A stretch of 64,000 nucleotides of DNA from Euonymus europaeus. Lineage: Eukaryota > Streptophyta > Magnoliopsida > Celastrales > Celastraceae. Position numbers and translations under genes: made by a program. The stretch covers positions 17,689,555 through 17,753,554 of the forward strand of contig OY756963.1 of the NCBI GenBank assembly GCA_963580455.1. Reading direction: 5' to 3'. How positions within the stretch are numbered: position 1 is the stretch's first letter; each line of letters opens with the position of its first letter. Of this stretch, positions 32,300 to 44,794 are shown in pieces. The notes below the pieces were generated by a model, which saw only the letters and a list, made by a program, of their open reading frames with translations, was not told the origin of the DNA and made no database searches.

Positions 32300-34600
32300 G
32301 ATTTTAGTAAAAGAGCCATAGATTTCTTTCGAAGAGTTTTCCCTATCTTAGATTCCTCGAGTAAAGAACTCTCATGCGTATGCTCTAGCGGCTCTTGAGT
32401 CTTCTATCCAAACAGGGACTCCATATTTAGTACCCTTAGTGTATTTGCAATAGCCAGCTATTGATAAAAGTGAACAAAAAGAAGTGTTATCAGTCAACTC
32501 ACCTATTGTCGGGGAAGAAGTTTAAGTTAGGAATAAAGTAAGGCGACTAACAACAAAGCAACATGGTATACACCTCTAGTGGGGGAATTATAGAAAAGGT
32601 CTTACTCAAGACCATTGTTGTGATGTATTAATAAGGAACAAGTTACTTGGAGCTTCTTTTCTGAGATAATTGACTACTGAGTTAGCAACCTGAGTAGCAA
32701 GGGGTCAGCAACTTGACTAGGAGTTGGACTTGTTGTGTATGCCCTTTTTGCCTGTTGATACTCAGAGATGACAATTCCTTTGTTCGAGGCCCTGCCGTTG
32801 TCCATAGAGTTCATTTTCCCATAGGCCCTTTGTCGTTGTCCATAGAGTTGGTTTTCCCAATCCTTTCCCTCGTCAACCTATATTCTTCAATTTTCTTTTC
32901 TTCTTTTCTCTTCTTCTTCTTTTCTCTTCTTCTTCCTTCTTCTTTTTCTCTTCAACTCTCTCAATTACTTCTAATTTCTCCTCTCCCAACTATAAAACAA
33001 CCTTTCCCATTGGTTCTTCTCCCACGATCACAATCGCCTCTTCTTTTATTCTCACATCTTCTCTCCTCAACTACTTTGCAACCTCATTAGTTTGAGATTT
33101 ATAATTTCTTAACAAGAGTTGTTCAATTTTTTCTAATTCAGCAAAAGCAACTCTAGTCTCCTTGTCACTTATGAGCTTGATGAAGGGATGGCAATCACGA
33201 GCTGTCTTGCCAATTGAAGAGATAATGTTGGCGACTAGGTGTTTCTCAAAACCCTTTTTGCATTTTCCGGATCTACTTTCTTCCTTGCCAATAGTTCCAT
33301 GGTGGTAAATAGATGTTTCGATATATTGTGGCTAACTATCATTTTAACACAAGAAGTTAGACAAATTCTCTTGATGCTTAGCTATAAAATCACAAAAAAA
33401 TAAAAAAATTACCTGCATAGCCCCAAAGGTTACTTTTAACTAAATTTTGCTAAAGATGACATTTGATCCACTCTGATTCTGTCGCCTTGACAAACCTTAC
33501 TGCTTGTCAATGTCTATGGTTTCCACCTGACCTCTTCATCTTTTCTTTTTCGTCATCGTTTGCTCGTCCACATTAAGAACAATAATCATGATTAATTAAT
33601 CAAAATTTAAACATAAGAAATGGAAGTTTACTTACGTCACCATAAATGCCAAGCATAAGGAATCCTCTATTCTTTACAAAAAACCAAGGGGCCTAAAAAA
33701 AATTCTCTCTTCCAATATTGCCGATGGTCATTAGATGATTTAGCTATGACTAGTGTCGGAGCACTTGGGCTGCTCACTTGGTAATACCTTCTAGTATCAT
33801 TCTCATGCATATTTAGCTGGTAAACAGCTTAAAATTCTTTCACACCAAAATCGTACTTGTAGTGTTTGACGAGACACTAAATCCCTATTATAATTTCTCA
33901 ATGTGTTGGGCATAATTTGGCTAGGGGTGACTTAAAACAACTTAAGGATCTCAACTAACAATGAGAAAATTGGTAAAACCTATTTGGAACATTCTTTTAT
34001 AAACTACGGTTTAGCTAAAAATATAAGAGTCCATCATCTTCCCACTCTCAAGAATCCTAATTTCTATAGACTCAGGGATTTGGCAAGATTGCTTCAAACC
34101 TACAACATCAGCCTCTAAAATTTGCTAGCTAGATTCCTCTCAATAGGAAGGATTTTGATAAACATAGGATTATCAGGATGGTCTTCTTCTGCTGGAGACT
34201 CTTTCATGTGAAACTCTCTCTGAACCACTTCCAAAACTCATAGTTGAACAAATAAACAGAAAGAAGAAGAAGAGGTACGCAGAGAGCGGAATTATTTCTA
34301 AATGCATAGAGCTATTGTGTTCACACCAAAAAGACTTTTTTGTTGTTATCCTAGAAAGCTAATCATTTTTTGTAGTTTCAAATAAATCTCTTAATTTTTT
34401 GACCTTCCAAAATCTCGCTGGAAATGTGGACAATCATAAAAGTTGCACACAATTGCCAATTGCATTTAATAATGCCATAATTGTGACCTTGGAAACTGAT
34501 GATTGTAGCTAGCATGTCACATAATGCCTCGATTTTTGTGCACACGTCACTTGACAAGCCATGTCTACTACTCAAGAACAGATCTTTTGAATATCTAGAA
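32300..34600. other. decayed 3' internal region of the gypsy element
   Basis: A short linker reading KNSHAYALAALESS at about 32360 would normally lead into integrase, but no integrase motif (HHCC, DDE) was seen. 32850-33060 is a long CT-rich, T-rich stretch. The remainder shows no recognisable protein. Confidence 0.4.
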
Positions 34601-34603
34601 TAT

Positions 34604-35030
34604 ACTAGCTCGCCTTTATAGCAGCTCAGACTCGTTATCATAGCTCATCTCTATGGCAGCACGCACTCGTCACTTTGACAGTCTCTATTATAGGTTGCCT
34701 CTAGGCAACAGCAACTTGTCACCATGACAGTATCAATTATAGCTTGTCTTCAGGTAGCACATACTCATCACCTTGATAGTCTCTATTATAGTTCAACTTT
34801 GAGAAACACAGACTCCTCATCTTGACGATCTTAATTATAGCTCGCCTTCGAGCAAGACAGATTCTTCACCTTGACGATCTTCAATATAGGTCGCCTCTAA
34901 GGCAGCACAAACTTATCACCTTGACAGTCTTTATCATAGCCCCACTTTCTTAGAGTATTGACTCCTCAACTAGACAGCTTTTATCTTAGCTTGCCAAGAT
35001 AATCTGGGTTCGTTGTCATGACAAGCTACA
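34604..35030 (+). repeat. degenerate tandem repeat, period about 49-50 bp
   Basis: Eight to nine units begin tag(c/g)t(c/t)g(c/t)ct at about 34604, 34640, 34691, 34739, 34789, 34839, 34888, 34938 and 34988. Each carries a central ctcatcaccttgac-like block and ends (t/c)tatta. It lies just upstream of the gypsy 3' LTR. Confidence 0.75.
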
Positions 35031-35556
35031 TGACGCTATAGTTGTATTGACTCGTCATCATAACAGTCCTATCTCTGGTTCATCATCAAGACAACTTATT
35101 TAATCTTTTTCAAACTAAGTCAGGTTACTAGACTCTACGTGCTAAACTAAGCCACAATTGATTCAGAGTGTGGGAGATAAGGACGAAATAGAGCCAGGAC
35201 TTGATAGGCCCTGGGCACTACCCTTTCATTTTAAGGTAGATTCGAGACCTATAGGGCCTCAAATAGATGAACTCGAACTTGGCTTGTTTAAAAATACTAG
35301 GTCCCAGACTCGGTCCATTGCTTTGTTGCCTTAACCATTAATTTGAAGACTATCAAATTGAGAAAATGTCGATACATACCCATACTTGATAAGTGATACC
35401 ACATACATGATATATATTTATATACACATCTATTATATGTCTTATTATATGGATACCCTAGGGCTTACGAGCCTAATAGGCCTGAGTTTGGCTCTTTTGA
35501 CTTACGAGAGGGTCACGGGTGGCCTGACCCACTTTCATCCCTAGTAGAGGAAAAAC

Positions 35557-36394
35557 TTTAGTGGCCAAAATCTGACCTAACCCACAATCAAGATAGAAAC
35601 AAAACACAGTCAGCATTGACCAATTAAAGAAAATGCCAAAACCCATAAGGCAATCCAGGCAGGCAAAGGTCATGACCTATATTGCAATCTCAAACAATTA
35701 AGCCCGACTCAATCAAGCATGAAGCTCGCCTAAACAAAATCTCCCCAATCTTTAGATCTCTATACTCGCCGGTTACGTCAAATGGTAGGCTATAAAGTGT
35801 GGTAGGCCCTACCCATAGTCAAAGCAGGACAACAAGTTTTTTTGATCCTCAACTTATGTGGTCAAGCATGAAGTAATAATGAAGTATTTATCAAGTTTTA
35901 TCCATTCATTTAATGCATTTAGAATATTTATGCAATCGTGTCTATCAAATAGATTCACTTTACAGAAAGTTCTTACCCTTTTTCTTAACTACCTTTTAGC
36001 TTGACAAATAAGATCTTATCAAATTGTCAAAATCATATTTCAAAGTACAAATGTCCCATCCAGTAATTAATGACCCAACTAAAATTGGGGAACTTGAATG
36101 CTTATTATAGTAAGCCAAACACTATAAATATCCCCATTTCATCTTTTAAGGGAGGCATGCATATTTTGATACAAGAAACCTTATACTCCAAAGACTCACA
36201 AAATCCGTCACTTTGAAACACTCTTTGTAAACCAAATTCAACCTCAAACACCTTCATTTTACTTGTTTCTTCCACAATTATTATCTTTCCTTCCATCATC
36301 GGACTAACATGACCGTCAGAACCCCAACGGTTAACATTCCCCAAATCTGTCACAGTTTTACTATCTATAAGTTTTGCAAGAACACGACCCTTCA
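35557..36394 (+). repeat. gypsy 3' LTR, first part
   Basis: Aligns with the 5' LTR from tagtggc to aacacgacccttca. It is preceded by a polypurine tract at about 35546-35556. Confidence 0.8.
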
Positions 36395-36858
36395 CATGGG
36401 ACTCCTCGTCACAAACAAGGGTCGTCCAAATTAACTAAATTATCCCAATTGTTCAACATTATTGTTTTAAAGCACAACCAAATCTAACAAGCACTCAAAT
36501 ACATATGTAATAAAACAAATAACTGTGGAAATAAACCCTAGCCCACAACCCCAGTCCAAGTATCCTGGCACCTCGTGGCTCACTTTAGGTTGCTGGTCAA
36601 CTACATCATGCTCACTTGAAAGAAATGTCAAAATAGGACCGTGAGCATAAAAGCTCAATAGGGGTAAATACCCAACTAGGGCCCAGTTACTTATAAAGTA
36701 AGTAACCAAGTGGAGTAAGCAAAATTACTCAATTAAACTACAATGATATATATAGAATATATATATATATATCAATAAGATGAATATGCAAAAAACAAAT
36801 TATCAATATGCAACAGGAAATAATATGACAATATTCATGTGCAACATACCCAATCATC

Positions 36859-36904
<46 letters not shown>

Positions 36905-39669
36905 TATATATGTACATCCAAACCATAGCACATAGCAGTCCAAAATCCTCATCGGGCTCTGCGGGTGCTCAAGTACCCTGAATTCATCATATAAGTACAT
37001 CCATATCAAAGTAGTATAAACTCTCAGACAAACATGACGTATCGATGGTGTGTAGCTAGCACAAACACCCTACAAGCCCTAAAATTGTATGACGATATTA
37101 AATATGGACCCCACATGGCTGGCCAAATAACCGCTCATACTAGATCTCTTGTCACACCTTAACCTGCATAACGTGAGCTAAACGACAAAGACAACATGCA
37201 CTCACACATGTCACATGCTATGTCACAAATAGTCACAATTTTAGTAAAACTTTTGGCAGCATCTCCCCATAAATTGGGGAAACCAACTTGAAAATAGACA
37301 CACAATGCTATAATCCAAACATCATCCAACTGACTGACCCTCCGTGTCCACAGTCACACATAAATTCTATCATCACAAAATAGGCATGAGAGCTCCAAAA
37401 TCACATAACACCTCTCCCGACCTTCCAAACATAATCATTATTCACTCCATAAGAATAATCCTAGCACAATAATATACTCCATCAAATAGAACATGCAAAT
37501 GACACATCATCCATATACATCTATATCTGAAACTAAAATATACCCAAACAAGTCTAGGCCGCCATCGTCACATGCCCTCATGCTGATCTGTAGTCTGAGT
37601 GCTAGGTCTGGACTCACATGTTCGGAAAAGAAAATGGTAGATAGGGTGAGTAGAAGACTTAGTAGGGATAAATTGGTAGAGTACAAGTAAATAAATTTAA
37701 GGCCGACAAAGAAAACAACGCATAATCAATGCAACAATATGCAATGCAAAGAAATAAATGCACCCAATCAATCCAACCAAACCTCCATATCCTCCTCTAA
37801 TGACACCCAAGCAAGTAAATTGAACTTCCACCTTGCGATGACAAGTTATGAAAATCCACCTGCACTACCTCTCTCTCTAGCATCAACCATCAATTCAATA
37901 CCATATATCAATATCCAACAAATACAATCACAAACCACTTGAGAGAGATTGGCACAAATATGGTCACAACCACCACTATTGGCTTAATAGTGATATTTCA
38001 GCCTGTCACACCCGGTCAAGCACCAATGTCCAAACAACTAGCCAGTGTGCAGTGGTGAAAAATTGCTATGGGAATAATATAGGCTAGAATTATCACAACC
38101 CTTCTATCCATTATCCACGCACATGCCTAAATATCATCCACCACTTAACATGAGCCTCAAGTCCATCCTCGAAAACCCACCATGCATTTAATGCACAATT
38201 CTTTAAATAAAAATGTCATTTGTACAACATATATATACACACACACACACAAGCATATATACACATACATTCATCATGATGCACGAAGAGTCAAACTATG
38301 CTAGATTTGTGACCAAGCTTCTAAAGGTCATACATTTAATAAAATTGAATCTCAGTACAAATAAATAATGGTAGAGAAGATAATGGTAAACTACCAAAGC
38401 TCATTTTCTCTCGGAAGAAAATGATGCGGAAACCAAAGTTACCATTCATTCAAGTCGGTGGCTTCAAAGTGTTTCGAACTAAGAAAGATAAGAAAATTCC
38501 TATCTCATATTAGTTGCAATTTCCACCACTATCGCAAATTTGTCATAATCAACGAGACGTCCTATCTATCAAAATCAACCAAACTTTCTTCATCCATTTA
38601 CAATCTCCCATCTCAATTCAATTTAAAATTTAGTAAAATAATCCCTTTTACTTCAATAGACTCAAAACAATAGAATCCCAAGTCTCAAATTTCATATTCT
38701 CCAATCTTACACATCTATCAAAAACTCCACATTCAACCTTAAATCTCAAGGTGAAATAATTTATTCATACAATTTATTACTTCTTATATCATCCCAACCT
38801 CACTTAGAACAATCAAAATTAAAAATACCTTACCTTGAAACTTGTTATAAAACAACAACTCAAGAACTCAAACTCTCTTCTTAACTTGGTTCAAAATACT
38901 CGCTTAAATATGTAATAACGACACATTTAGAGTCTAATTTAAGTTATTAAATAAGAAATTACGCATTAGAATCAAAATTCCCAAACACCTATTTAACCCT
39001 AGAATTTTTGAGCCAAAGTTTACTTCAATCTATTCTCTTTTAATAAGCAAATGAAATGGGTAAGAGAACTCATCAATGAAGCAGCCTTACTGGCCAAAAA
39101 AGTGGCCGAAAAATGCTGCCGTGGTGTGTGCAAATTGTAAGAGAAATGGCAAGGTGAAAGAATATGATTTTTTTTTTAGACTTTTAAATTTTGACAACTA
39201 ATTTTCATTTTTTTTGTTTTATTACTTTTATAATTTTGACCAAAAAACTTCCGTTCACATACCTTTAAGCCCTCCTAACATTTCACTCTTTACTCGCACA
39301 CATTTTACTTTTTTCATAAAAAATCCTAACTTATTTTACTTTACTACTTTTATATATTCTTTTATTTTTATTTTTGGAACAATGTATTACATCTCTATAA
39401 CCACAACCATCCACAACATGATGCACGTAAAATTTCTATGCAAATATCCCAAGTCCAAAACTCGTTTGGAAAATACTTTCATACTATAATAATATTCAAA
39501 TTTTATAAAATTATTTTCATAAATTAACGACTTTCCATCCCAACCCATTTAAAATACATGTCAATGTTACATGCTGAAAAAATACAACCGGTAAACTCAT
39601 AATAAACTCTATTGTAAATGACAATTAGAGCTCCACAACCAAATTAAAATAATCAAATTTCAATAACGA
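36395..39669. mobile_element. about 3.3-kb insertion within the gypsy 3' LTR, unclassified
   Basis: This interval is absent from the corresponding place in the 5' LTR, where aacctttcatagcttcctaaagattatc reads through. It has no long frame. It contains AC/AT microsatellites (36862-36900 and 38228-38260), a TGTCACACCCGG sequence near 38004 resembling the start of many plant LTRs, and AT-rich DNA. It may be one or more noncoding LTR derivatives. I could not fix its exact ends or a target duplication. Confidence 0.6.
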
Positions 39670-39746
39670 ATAGAATGAAGATTATCGATAGCTCGTCAAA
39701 GCTCGAGTTTTTTATAACGTAACAATTGTATATTCGAATATCTACA
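39670..39746 (+). repeat. gypsy 3' LTR, terminal part
   Basis: Matches 28612-28683 of the 5' LTR (aagattatcg, gctc(g/a)ag tttttt, atctaca), placing the true right end of the gypsy element here. Confidence 0.8.
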
Positions 39747-39757
39747 AATTGGCATAA

Positions 39758-40110
39758 TTATCTTTCCTGCGCCTCATATTCCATGCCCGTAGAATAGATA
39801 AGCAACGATTCAAATTTTGAGAAATTAATACAACTTGATCCATATTTGCCCCAGCATCCTTCAGTTTTGTCCAATGGGGAGAAATCAAGTTCTTGCACTC
39901 CTTTTGCTTGTCCCCCAGTTTGCGTATCGAAACCGCTTCGGCCTTCTACTCTTGTGGTCATACTTATTGGACCATGGAATTTAAACTCTTGGACCCATTT
40001 CGTATTGGCTAACCCTTGGTCTAGTCTTTCTTTGATAAAATCTGACAATTTCTTCCGTCTATTGCTCCAGGTGAATTTAGGCCCTCGCCGACCCAAGTCA
40101 AGAGGTTATG
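39758..40110 (-). pseudogene. LINE (L1-type) endonuclease fragment
   Basis: The minus-strand frame reads GPKFTWSNRRKKLSDFIKER followed by LDQGLANTKWVQEF, the hallmark of the APE-type endonuclease of plant LINEs (usual GPKFTWSN...RLDRGLAN). The following residues do not match the usual active-site HSPL motif, and the frame ends at 39758. No reverse transcriptase accompanies it. It abuts the gypsy right end. Confidence 0.75.
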
Positions 40111-40199
40111 CACCTTCTTATGCCTTGTTGAACAATGTCATGCTACCCCAACAATATTATTACTCCTACCAATCAATGCCTGATAACTAGCAATTTAAC

Positions 40200-41340
40200 C
40201 AATCGATAATTTTTAGATGAATTGATCGTTTCTCTGGTTGAATTGGTCGGGTTGAACAATTTTCGTTCATATAATAAATTAGGATTTTTTTAATATTGTT
40301 TTATGTAAGATTCAAACTTCTTATCTCCCATTCATAAGACAAATACTCTACTGACTAAGCTATGAGGTTTTATTTGTTTAAAATGATATATTTATTGAAT
40401 ATATTGCATTTCATAAAAGTTTCAACACAAACTATACAGCATATAATGTTAAAATATATATTATCAATTTATAAGTGACTGAGAATTTTTCAATCGAGGC
40501 ATATTACTAATATATTTTTATATTATTATGAGTTTTATATTAAATAAATATATGTAATAATATAGTATGTTGAACCCAGTTCGAACTTCGATTGAACTAT
40601 TAAACCATGAATCGAGAATTTTTTTGATTTGATCATCAATTTGATTTTCAAAACCTTGAGTTTAATTCAATTTTATTATAAAAAGGGGAAAAAAGAGCAC
40701 TAGTAAGCACATGAAATAGTCAAGCACATACTCATCCACAACAACAAACACGTCTCCTATTATAATCATATCAGTAAAACATAAATCTTTATATAATTTT
40801 TCTTTTCCATATTAGTGTCCTGAATAAAACTATACCAAAATCAATACTGGTCTCACCTGTATTACTTAAAAGTCAAGTCAAATACTCAATCACATCAACA
40901 AAACACATATTTCAATACAAATACATAAATAAAAACACACATTCTCATACATTATCCCCTCCCAATAAAAACACACAATTGCATGTGCTATAACCCTGTT
41001 AGCGCATTGGACCCGGGTCCTGATGTCCATTGTCCACATCTTCATGGGTTAATAACACTTTTGGTTACTGAAAGATTAGTCGCATTCCAACTCAGGTATT
41101 GAGCTTTGAACTCATTCAACTTGGGAACCAAACTTTTATTTTTGTTTCTATAATAGATACTGAGAAGGTTTTCAAATATTTGTTTGGGTAAAACGCTAAC
41201 ATAGCATAAAAAATTATATTTTTACTGAAGTGACATCACAATTGATGACATGTATTTTTTTTTATAAAAAAAGTAAAAACTGGAACAACTCACATAGTTG
41301 ATTACTTTCGTAGAGGAGCCACCATTGCGGACCAATCAAG
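40200..41340. other. AT-rich intergenic DNA
   Basis: No gene recognised on either strand. The segment near 41050-41280 has the look of a short decayed repeat (cacttttggttactgaaag). Confidence 0.35.
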
Positions 41341-41346
41341 AAAGCC

Positions 41347-41755
41347 ATGGCCAATTTGATCGTGGCCTACTCCAAAACCGTCATCACATCCATCTCAAAC
41401 CCTACAAACCCAAAATCGAAACTTCAAATCCCTCAAATTTCACTCCCTCGAAAAAACAATCTTACTCCCCCTAAAATACTTCTCTGCATCTCCTCCTCCA
41501 CCCTCAAATTCTTCTCTCTCGTCCCAGTCACCTCCCTCTCTCGCCGATAAGATGGCAAAGGCCTCTCTCTTCGACACCAACCTCACGCTCCCTATCATAA
41601 TGATCGAATTCCTCCTCCTCATGTTCGCTCTCGACAAGATCTACTTTTGAGGTGAAGTAGCTGGAGGAGCAGGTGAACGCGGTGTTGCGGGTGAAGTAGC
41701 TACACAAGATCTTGATCATAATGATCGAATTCCTCCTCCTCATGAACGCGGTGTA
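41347..41755 (+). pseudogene. atpG: chloroplast ATP synthase subunit b' (CF0-II) pseudogene
   Basis: The copy starts with an ATG and a transit-peptide-like leader ([18 protein letters not shown]), rich in Ser, Thr and Pro. After a frameshift near 41540 it gives [20 protein letters not shown] and [13 protein letters not shown], the membrane anchor of the nuclear-encoded b' subunit of the thylakoid ATP synthase. A TGA follows. The next recognisable piece (EVK-stop-LEEQVNAVLRV) belongs about 40 residues further on in the intact protein, so an internal part is deleted. A 30-bp piece of the anchor exon (41596-41625) is repeated at 41715-41744. The C-terminal coiled coil is absent. It has no introns where seen, so it may be a processed copy. 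Confidence 0.85.
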
Positions 41756-41769
41756 GCGGGTGGCTAGGG

Positions 41770-42230
41770 CTGAATTATAATCTCAACATAATTTGTTTAA
41801 ATGTGCAATTATTTTCCTCATTTTGTCACGAACTCGGAGAGAACATTACTTTTAGAACATAGCAGAACTGGTTAGACGGACTGAACTACATGGTGCTAAG
41901 GGGGTCTAGTTAGAAAAAAAATCTAAATTCAATGTTGATTCCACCCATGGATCGCTGGCTAACCTCTAGAAAAAGGAGAAAACACGTAATCTTCCTTCTC
42001 ACCCCTATTACTTTCCTTATATTTTAATTTTCTCTCGCTTTCATCCTCATATTTTTCTCTCGCTCACTTCACCCCTCTCCCAAGCATAGACTTAGATCCC
42101 CTATGTTTCAATACCCCTCTACTCTACAAAGACTCTCTATTTTAATATCTAGCTATATCACCAGAAGCAAACCGAATTCGTTATCAAAGCTCCCAAATGA
42201 ACCCAGGAAATAGACATAAGGCAATCGATT
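41770..42230 (-). repeat. inverted repeat, left arm
   Basis: The reverse complement matches 42900-43245 over long stretches (attataatctcaac, tgtgcaattattttcct, ctggttagacgg, actacatggtgctaag, aaaacacg, caccccta). Its inner part, about 42100-42215, also matches 42325-42470 in inverted orientation. Confidence 0.85.
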
Positions 42231-42282
42231 TTCGCAAAATATTTATAAATGGAAAAAAGGCTTTAGTTTGACTAATGGCGCT

Positions 42283-42470
42283 AGGTAAGTATTTTGGGAA
42301 AATCGGTTGAATTTTGTTTATTTTTGTGGTTTCTTGGGAGCTTTGATAATGAATTTGGTTTGCTTCCGGAGAGATAACTAGATATTGAAGGAGGGAGTCT
42401 TGTAGAGTATAGGGGTGGGAAGAGGAGACTTATTTTTGACATTATTGAAACATAGGGGAACTTAAGCTCC
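42283..42470 (+). repeat. middle copy of the repeat complex
   Basis: Direct repeat of 42846-42977 (gtttcttgggag.tttgataat, gagacttatttttgacatta, ttgaaacataggggaact) and inverted relative to 42100-42215. It forms the sequence directly upstream of the ATG at 42491. Confidence 0.85.
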
Positions 42471-42845
42471 GCGACCCCGATCCGGAGACAATGGCGTTGA
42501 ACAACCCAGACCAGACGGCCCCATCGGATACTCTTAACTCCCAGGTCGGACCAGGAAGACCTGAAGCGGATTCTGAAGAAGAAGAGGATGATGAAGAAGA
42601 CCTGGAGAAGCTGGAATCTGATGTCAAGCACATGGCAAAAGAAATTCTCGACTACAGAGCTAACCTTCCGGAACAGCTCAACTCCACCTTTACTTCGATT
42701 CTCTCTGCCCAGCGGCCCTTTTTGACGGGCATTGATTCAGAGGCCGGAACGTCTGATGGCAACCGGAGAGGTGCGCTTGTTTTGATTTCTAGGGTTTCTA
42801 TTTGGTGTTGCATTAGTCTAGTTGCTATATTTGGTGATGAGGAAA

Positions 42846-43245
42846 AGAAGGTAAGTGATATATTTTGGAGATTCAGGCAGAACAGATTTTGTGTATTTTT
42901 GAGGTTTCTTGGGAGTTTTGATAATAAATTCGGTTGAGACTTATTTTTGACATTATTGAAACATAGGGGAACTAAGGGAAGTAATAGGGGTGCGAAGGAA
43001 GGATGCGTGTTTTCTCCCTTTTTTGAGAGTTAGCCAGCCAGCCAGCTAGGGGTGGAACCAACATTGAATTTAAATTTCTTTTTTAACTGGGGCGGGGTTG
43101 GCGTGACTGCCCCCTTAGCACCATGTAGTTCCGCCCGTCTAACCAGCTCCGCTATGCTCTAAAAGAACTGTTCCCTCCCAGTTCGTGACAAAAGGAGGAA
43201 AATAATTGCACATTTAAGCAAATTAAGTTGAGATTATAATTTTAC
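42846..43245 (+). repeat. inverted repeat, right arm
   Basis: Pairs with 41770-42230 in inverted orientation and with 42283-42470 in direct orientation. The right arm falls in the intron of the acidic-protein gene. Confidence 0.85.
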
Positions 43246-43249
43246 CATC

Positions 43250-44560
43250 TAAAACAGACAAGTTATTATGTTTTTCGTGGTATATTAGTCGCAAAAATTA
43301 CTATCTAACCTTACTCCTTGAAAGCCCTCTCCCCCCTCTGTAGACCTGCAAAGTTTAAGTTCAGCTGTCGTATAATTTTTTCGGGTTTTGGATGAGATCT
43401 TCTGATCTTCATTTCCTTTCTTCCCATGTTAATAGAAATTATGAGTTTATGTTTAAAGATCATTTCCTGCTTAGCTTTGATGCAATGCTTTTAATTTTTT
43501 CTTAGCTGTTGTTTGTTGAATTTTGGTGTTTTTGCTAAGAACTTTGCTGTGATGCATTGGAGTTTTATCCCTTTTAATTCACCTTCAATACCTATTTACC
43601 TCCTACATATATTAGACTAGAAACGGACAGAACCTTACCCCGGACTTATATGCAGTGTGCTTTGACTGCTGTCCAACTAGGTCATGAAAGAATTGGGCTG
43701 TGAAGGGATTGGGATGCTAAATTCATGTAAGTGCTTCTTGTGCTCCCGGGAGAGGTTTAACTAAACCCAATAACTTCACATATTTTCTTAAGCTATTTGA
43801 TCAATTTTTTCCGTTTACTATCCTTTATACTTTGCACGGAAAAGCTGTATGACTAGAACAATAACCTTGGATCCAGCCTTTTCTATTGATTTTTATTTGT
43901 TGCTGGATAATTGAAGTGACATTAGATCATCGTAGGGACTTGGTAATGAATCTACGAGTTTCTGCTATATTAAATCACTTATGCGTGATATATGAGATAT
44001 ATTCTGAAGCCAGAAATACATGTAATACACAGTGCTTCACGTGATGCTTCTCTAATACTATTGGAACTTGGAATGCTGTTTTTTTGCACTCCAAGAAGGT
44101 TTAACTCTCATTCTTTCATATTGGGTAATTTGACTGCTCATCATTCTGCTTTTTCCTAAAGGAACTCCAGTCTCAGAAGTTCTTAATAATTAGAGTAATA
44201 TGATAGATATCACGTAGGTGGTGGGTGGGTGGTTGGGCTGTTGATGTTTTAGGGTTTTACTGTTATTGGTTCTAACAGTATGATATCCAGGCTTTGAGGA
44301 TAATGCTGAAGACAAAAGTTCAATGCTTCTATTCTACTACAAAATTTTCTTTATGAGGTTATTTTAAATAAATATTAGCTGTTGGTTGAGTTTATTAAAA
44401 GCGCTCTCATCCTCGTTTTTCCTCATTTATTGTAATTTTTTTTTTTAATTGAAAGGATGGCACACTGGTGCGTGCCTTCTAAGTATTCCATCTCCTTCGT
44501 CTTGTTCTTAGTCAGTTTGTCTTCTTTTTTTTAAGCATTGTCCATGGTTTTATTTGACAG
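43250..44560 (+). other. intron-like stretch of the acidic-protein gene
   Basis: T-rich, plus-strand intron composition with no coding signal. No separate element was recognised. Confidence 0.4.
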
Positions 44561-44794
44561 ATTCAGGACCTGATAAAGTTAGTAAAAGATGGCAGCAGGA
44601 GTGGAACAAAAGAATGCTTTGAAAATAAGTTTTCTGAAGGATGTAGTTTCAAGTATTGTCTCTGCTATGCCCAACCTACTGAAAAGGATGAATGATTGTA
44701 TCTCCAGGATTGAAAAACAAGATTCATATTGGAATCATACATCCTGCATTTTAAAGTAAAAGGACTAGTTGAAACAGCTCAACTCGTGCTCGCT

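Larger units (their letters stand above)
27783..39746 (+). mobile_element. degenerate Ty3/gypsy LTR retrotransposon with a split 3' LTR
   Basis: The left LTR is 27783-28683. The right LTR starts at about 35557, breaks at about 36394, resumes at about 39670 and ends at 39746. A primer-binding-like sequence (tttagcgtccaccacggg) follows the left LTR, and a polypurine tract (agaggaaaaac) precedes the right LTR. Gag, protease, reverse transcriptase and RNase H remnants lie in order on the plus strand; no integrase was found. The LTRs differ at many positions and every frame is broken, so the insertion is old. No clear 5-bp target duplication remains. Confidence 0.85.
42491..44780 (+). pseudogene. 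acidic-protein gene of unknown function, second exon frameshifted
   Basis: Exon 1 (42491-42771) begins MALNNPDQTAPSDTL and carries an acidic run, then DVKHMAKEILDYRANLPEQL and a segment ending FTSILSAQRPFL; donor AGAG|gtgcgc. A second exon-like piece (about 44562-44780) contains AMPNLLKRMNDCISRIEK, a pattern I associate with a small uncharacterised plant family that ends IHPAFKRKRTS. Joined in phase, exon 2 runs into TGA after about 20 codons; the KISFLKD frame is a different one. Near its end 2 bases are missing and IIHPAF is followed by TAA. Function is not known to me. The first exon looks sound, the last does not. Confidence 0.6.

Noticed and set aside
32713..33090. 125-codon plus-strand frame rich in Ser, Leu and Phe
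   Set aside because: Its open length comes from a CT-rich and TTC-rich tract within the decayed gypsy element; no domain is visible.
27783..39746. Integrated plant pararetrovirus
   Set aside because: Paired LTRs, gypsy-type gag, protease, RT and RNase H order, and no movement-protein or viral coat motifs point to an LTR retrotransposon.
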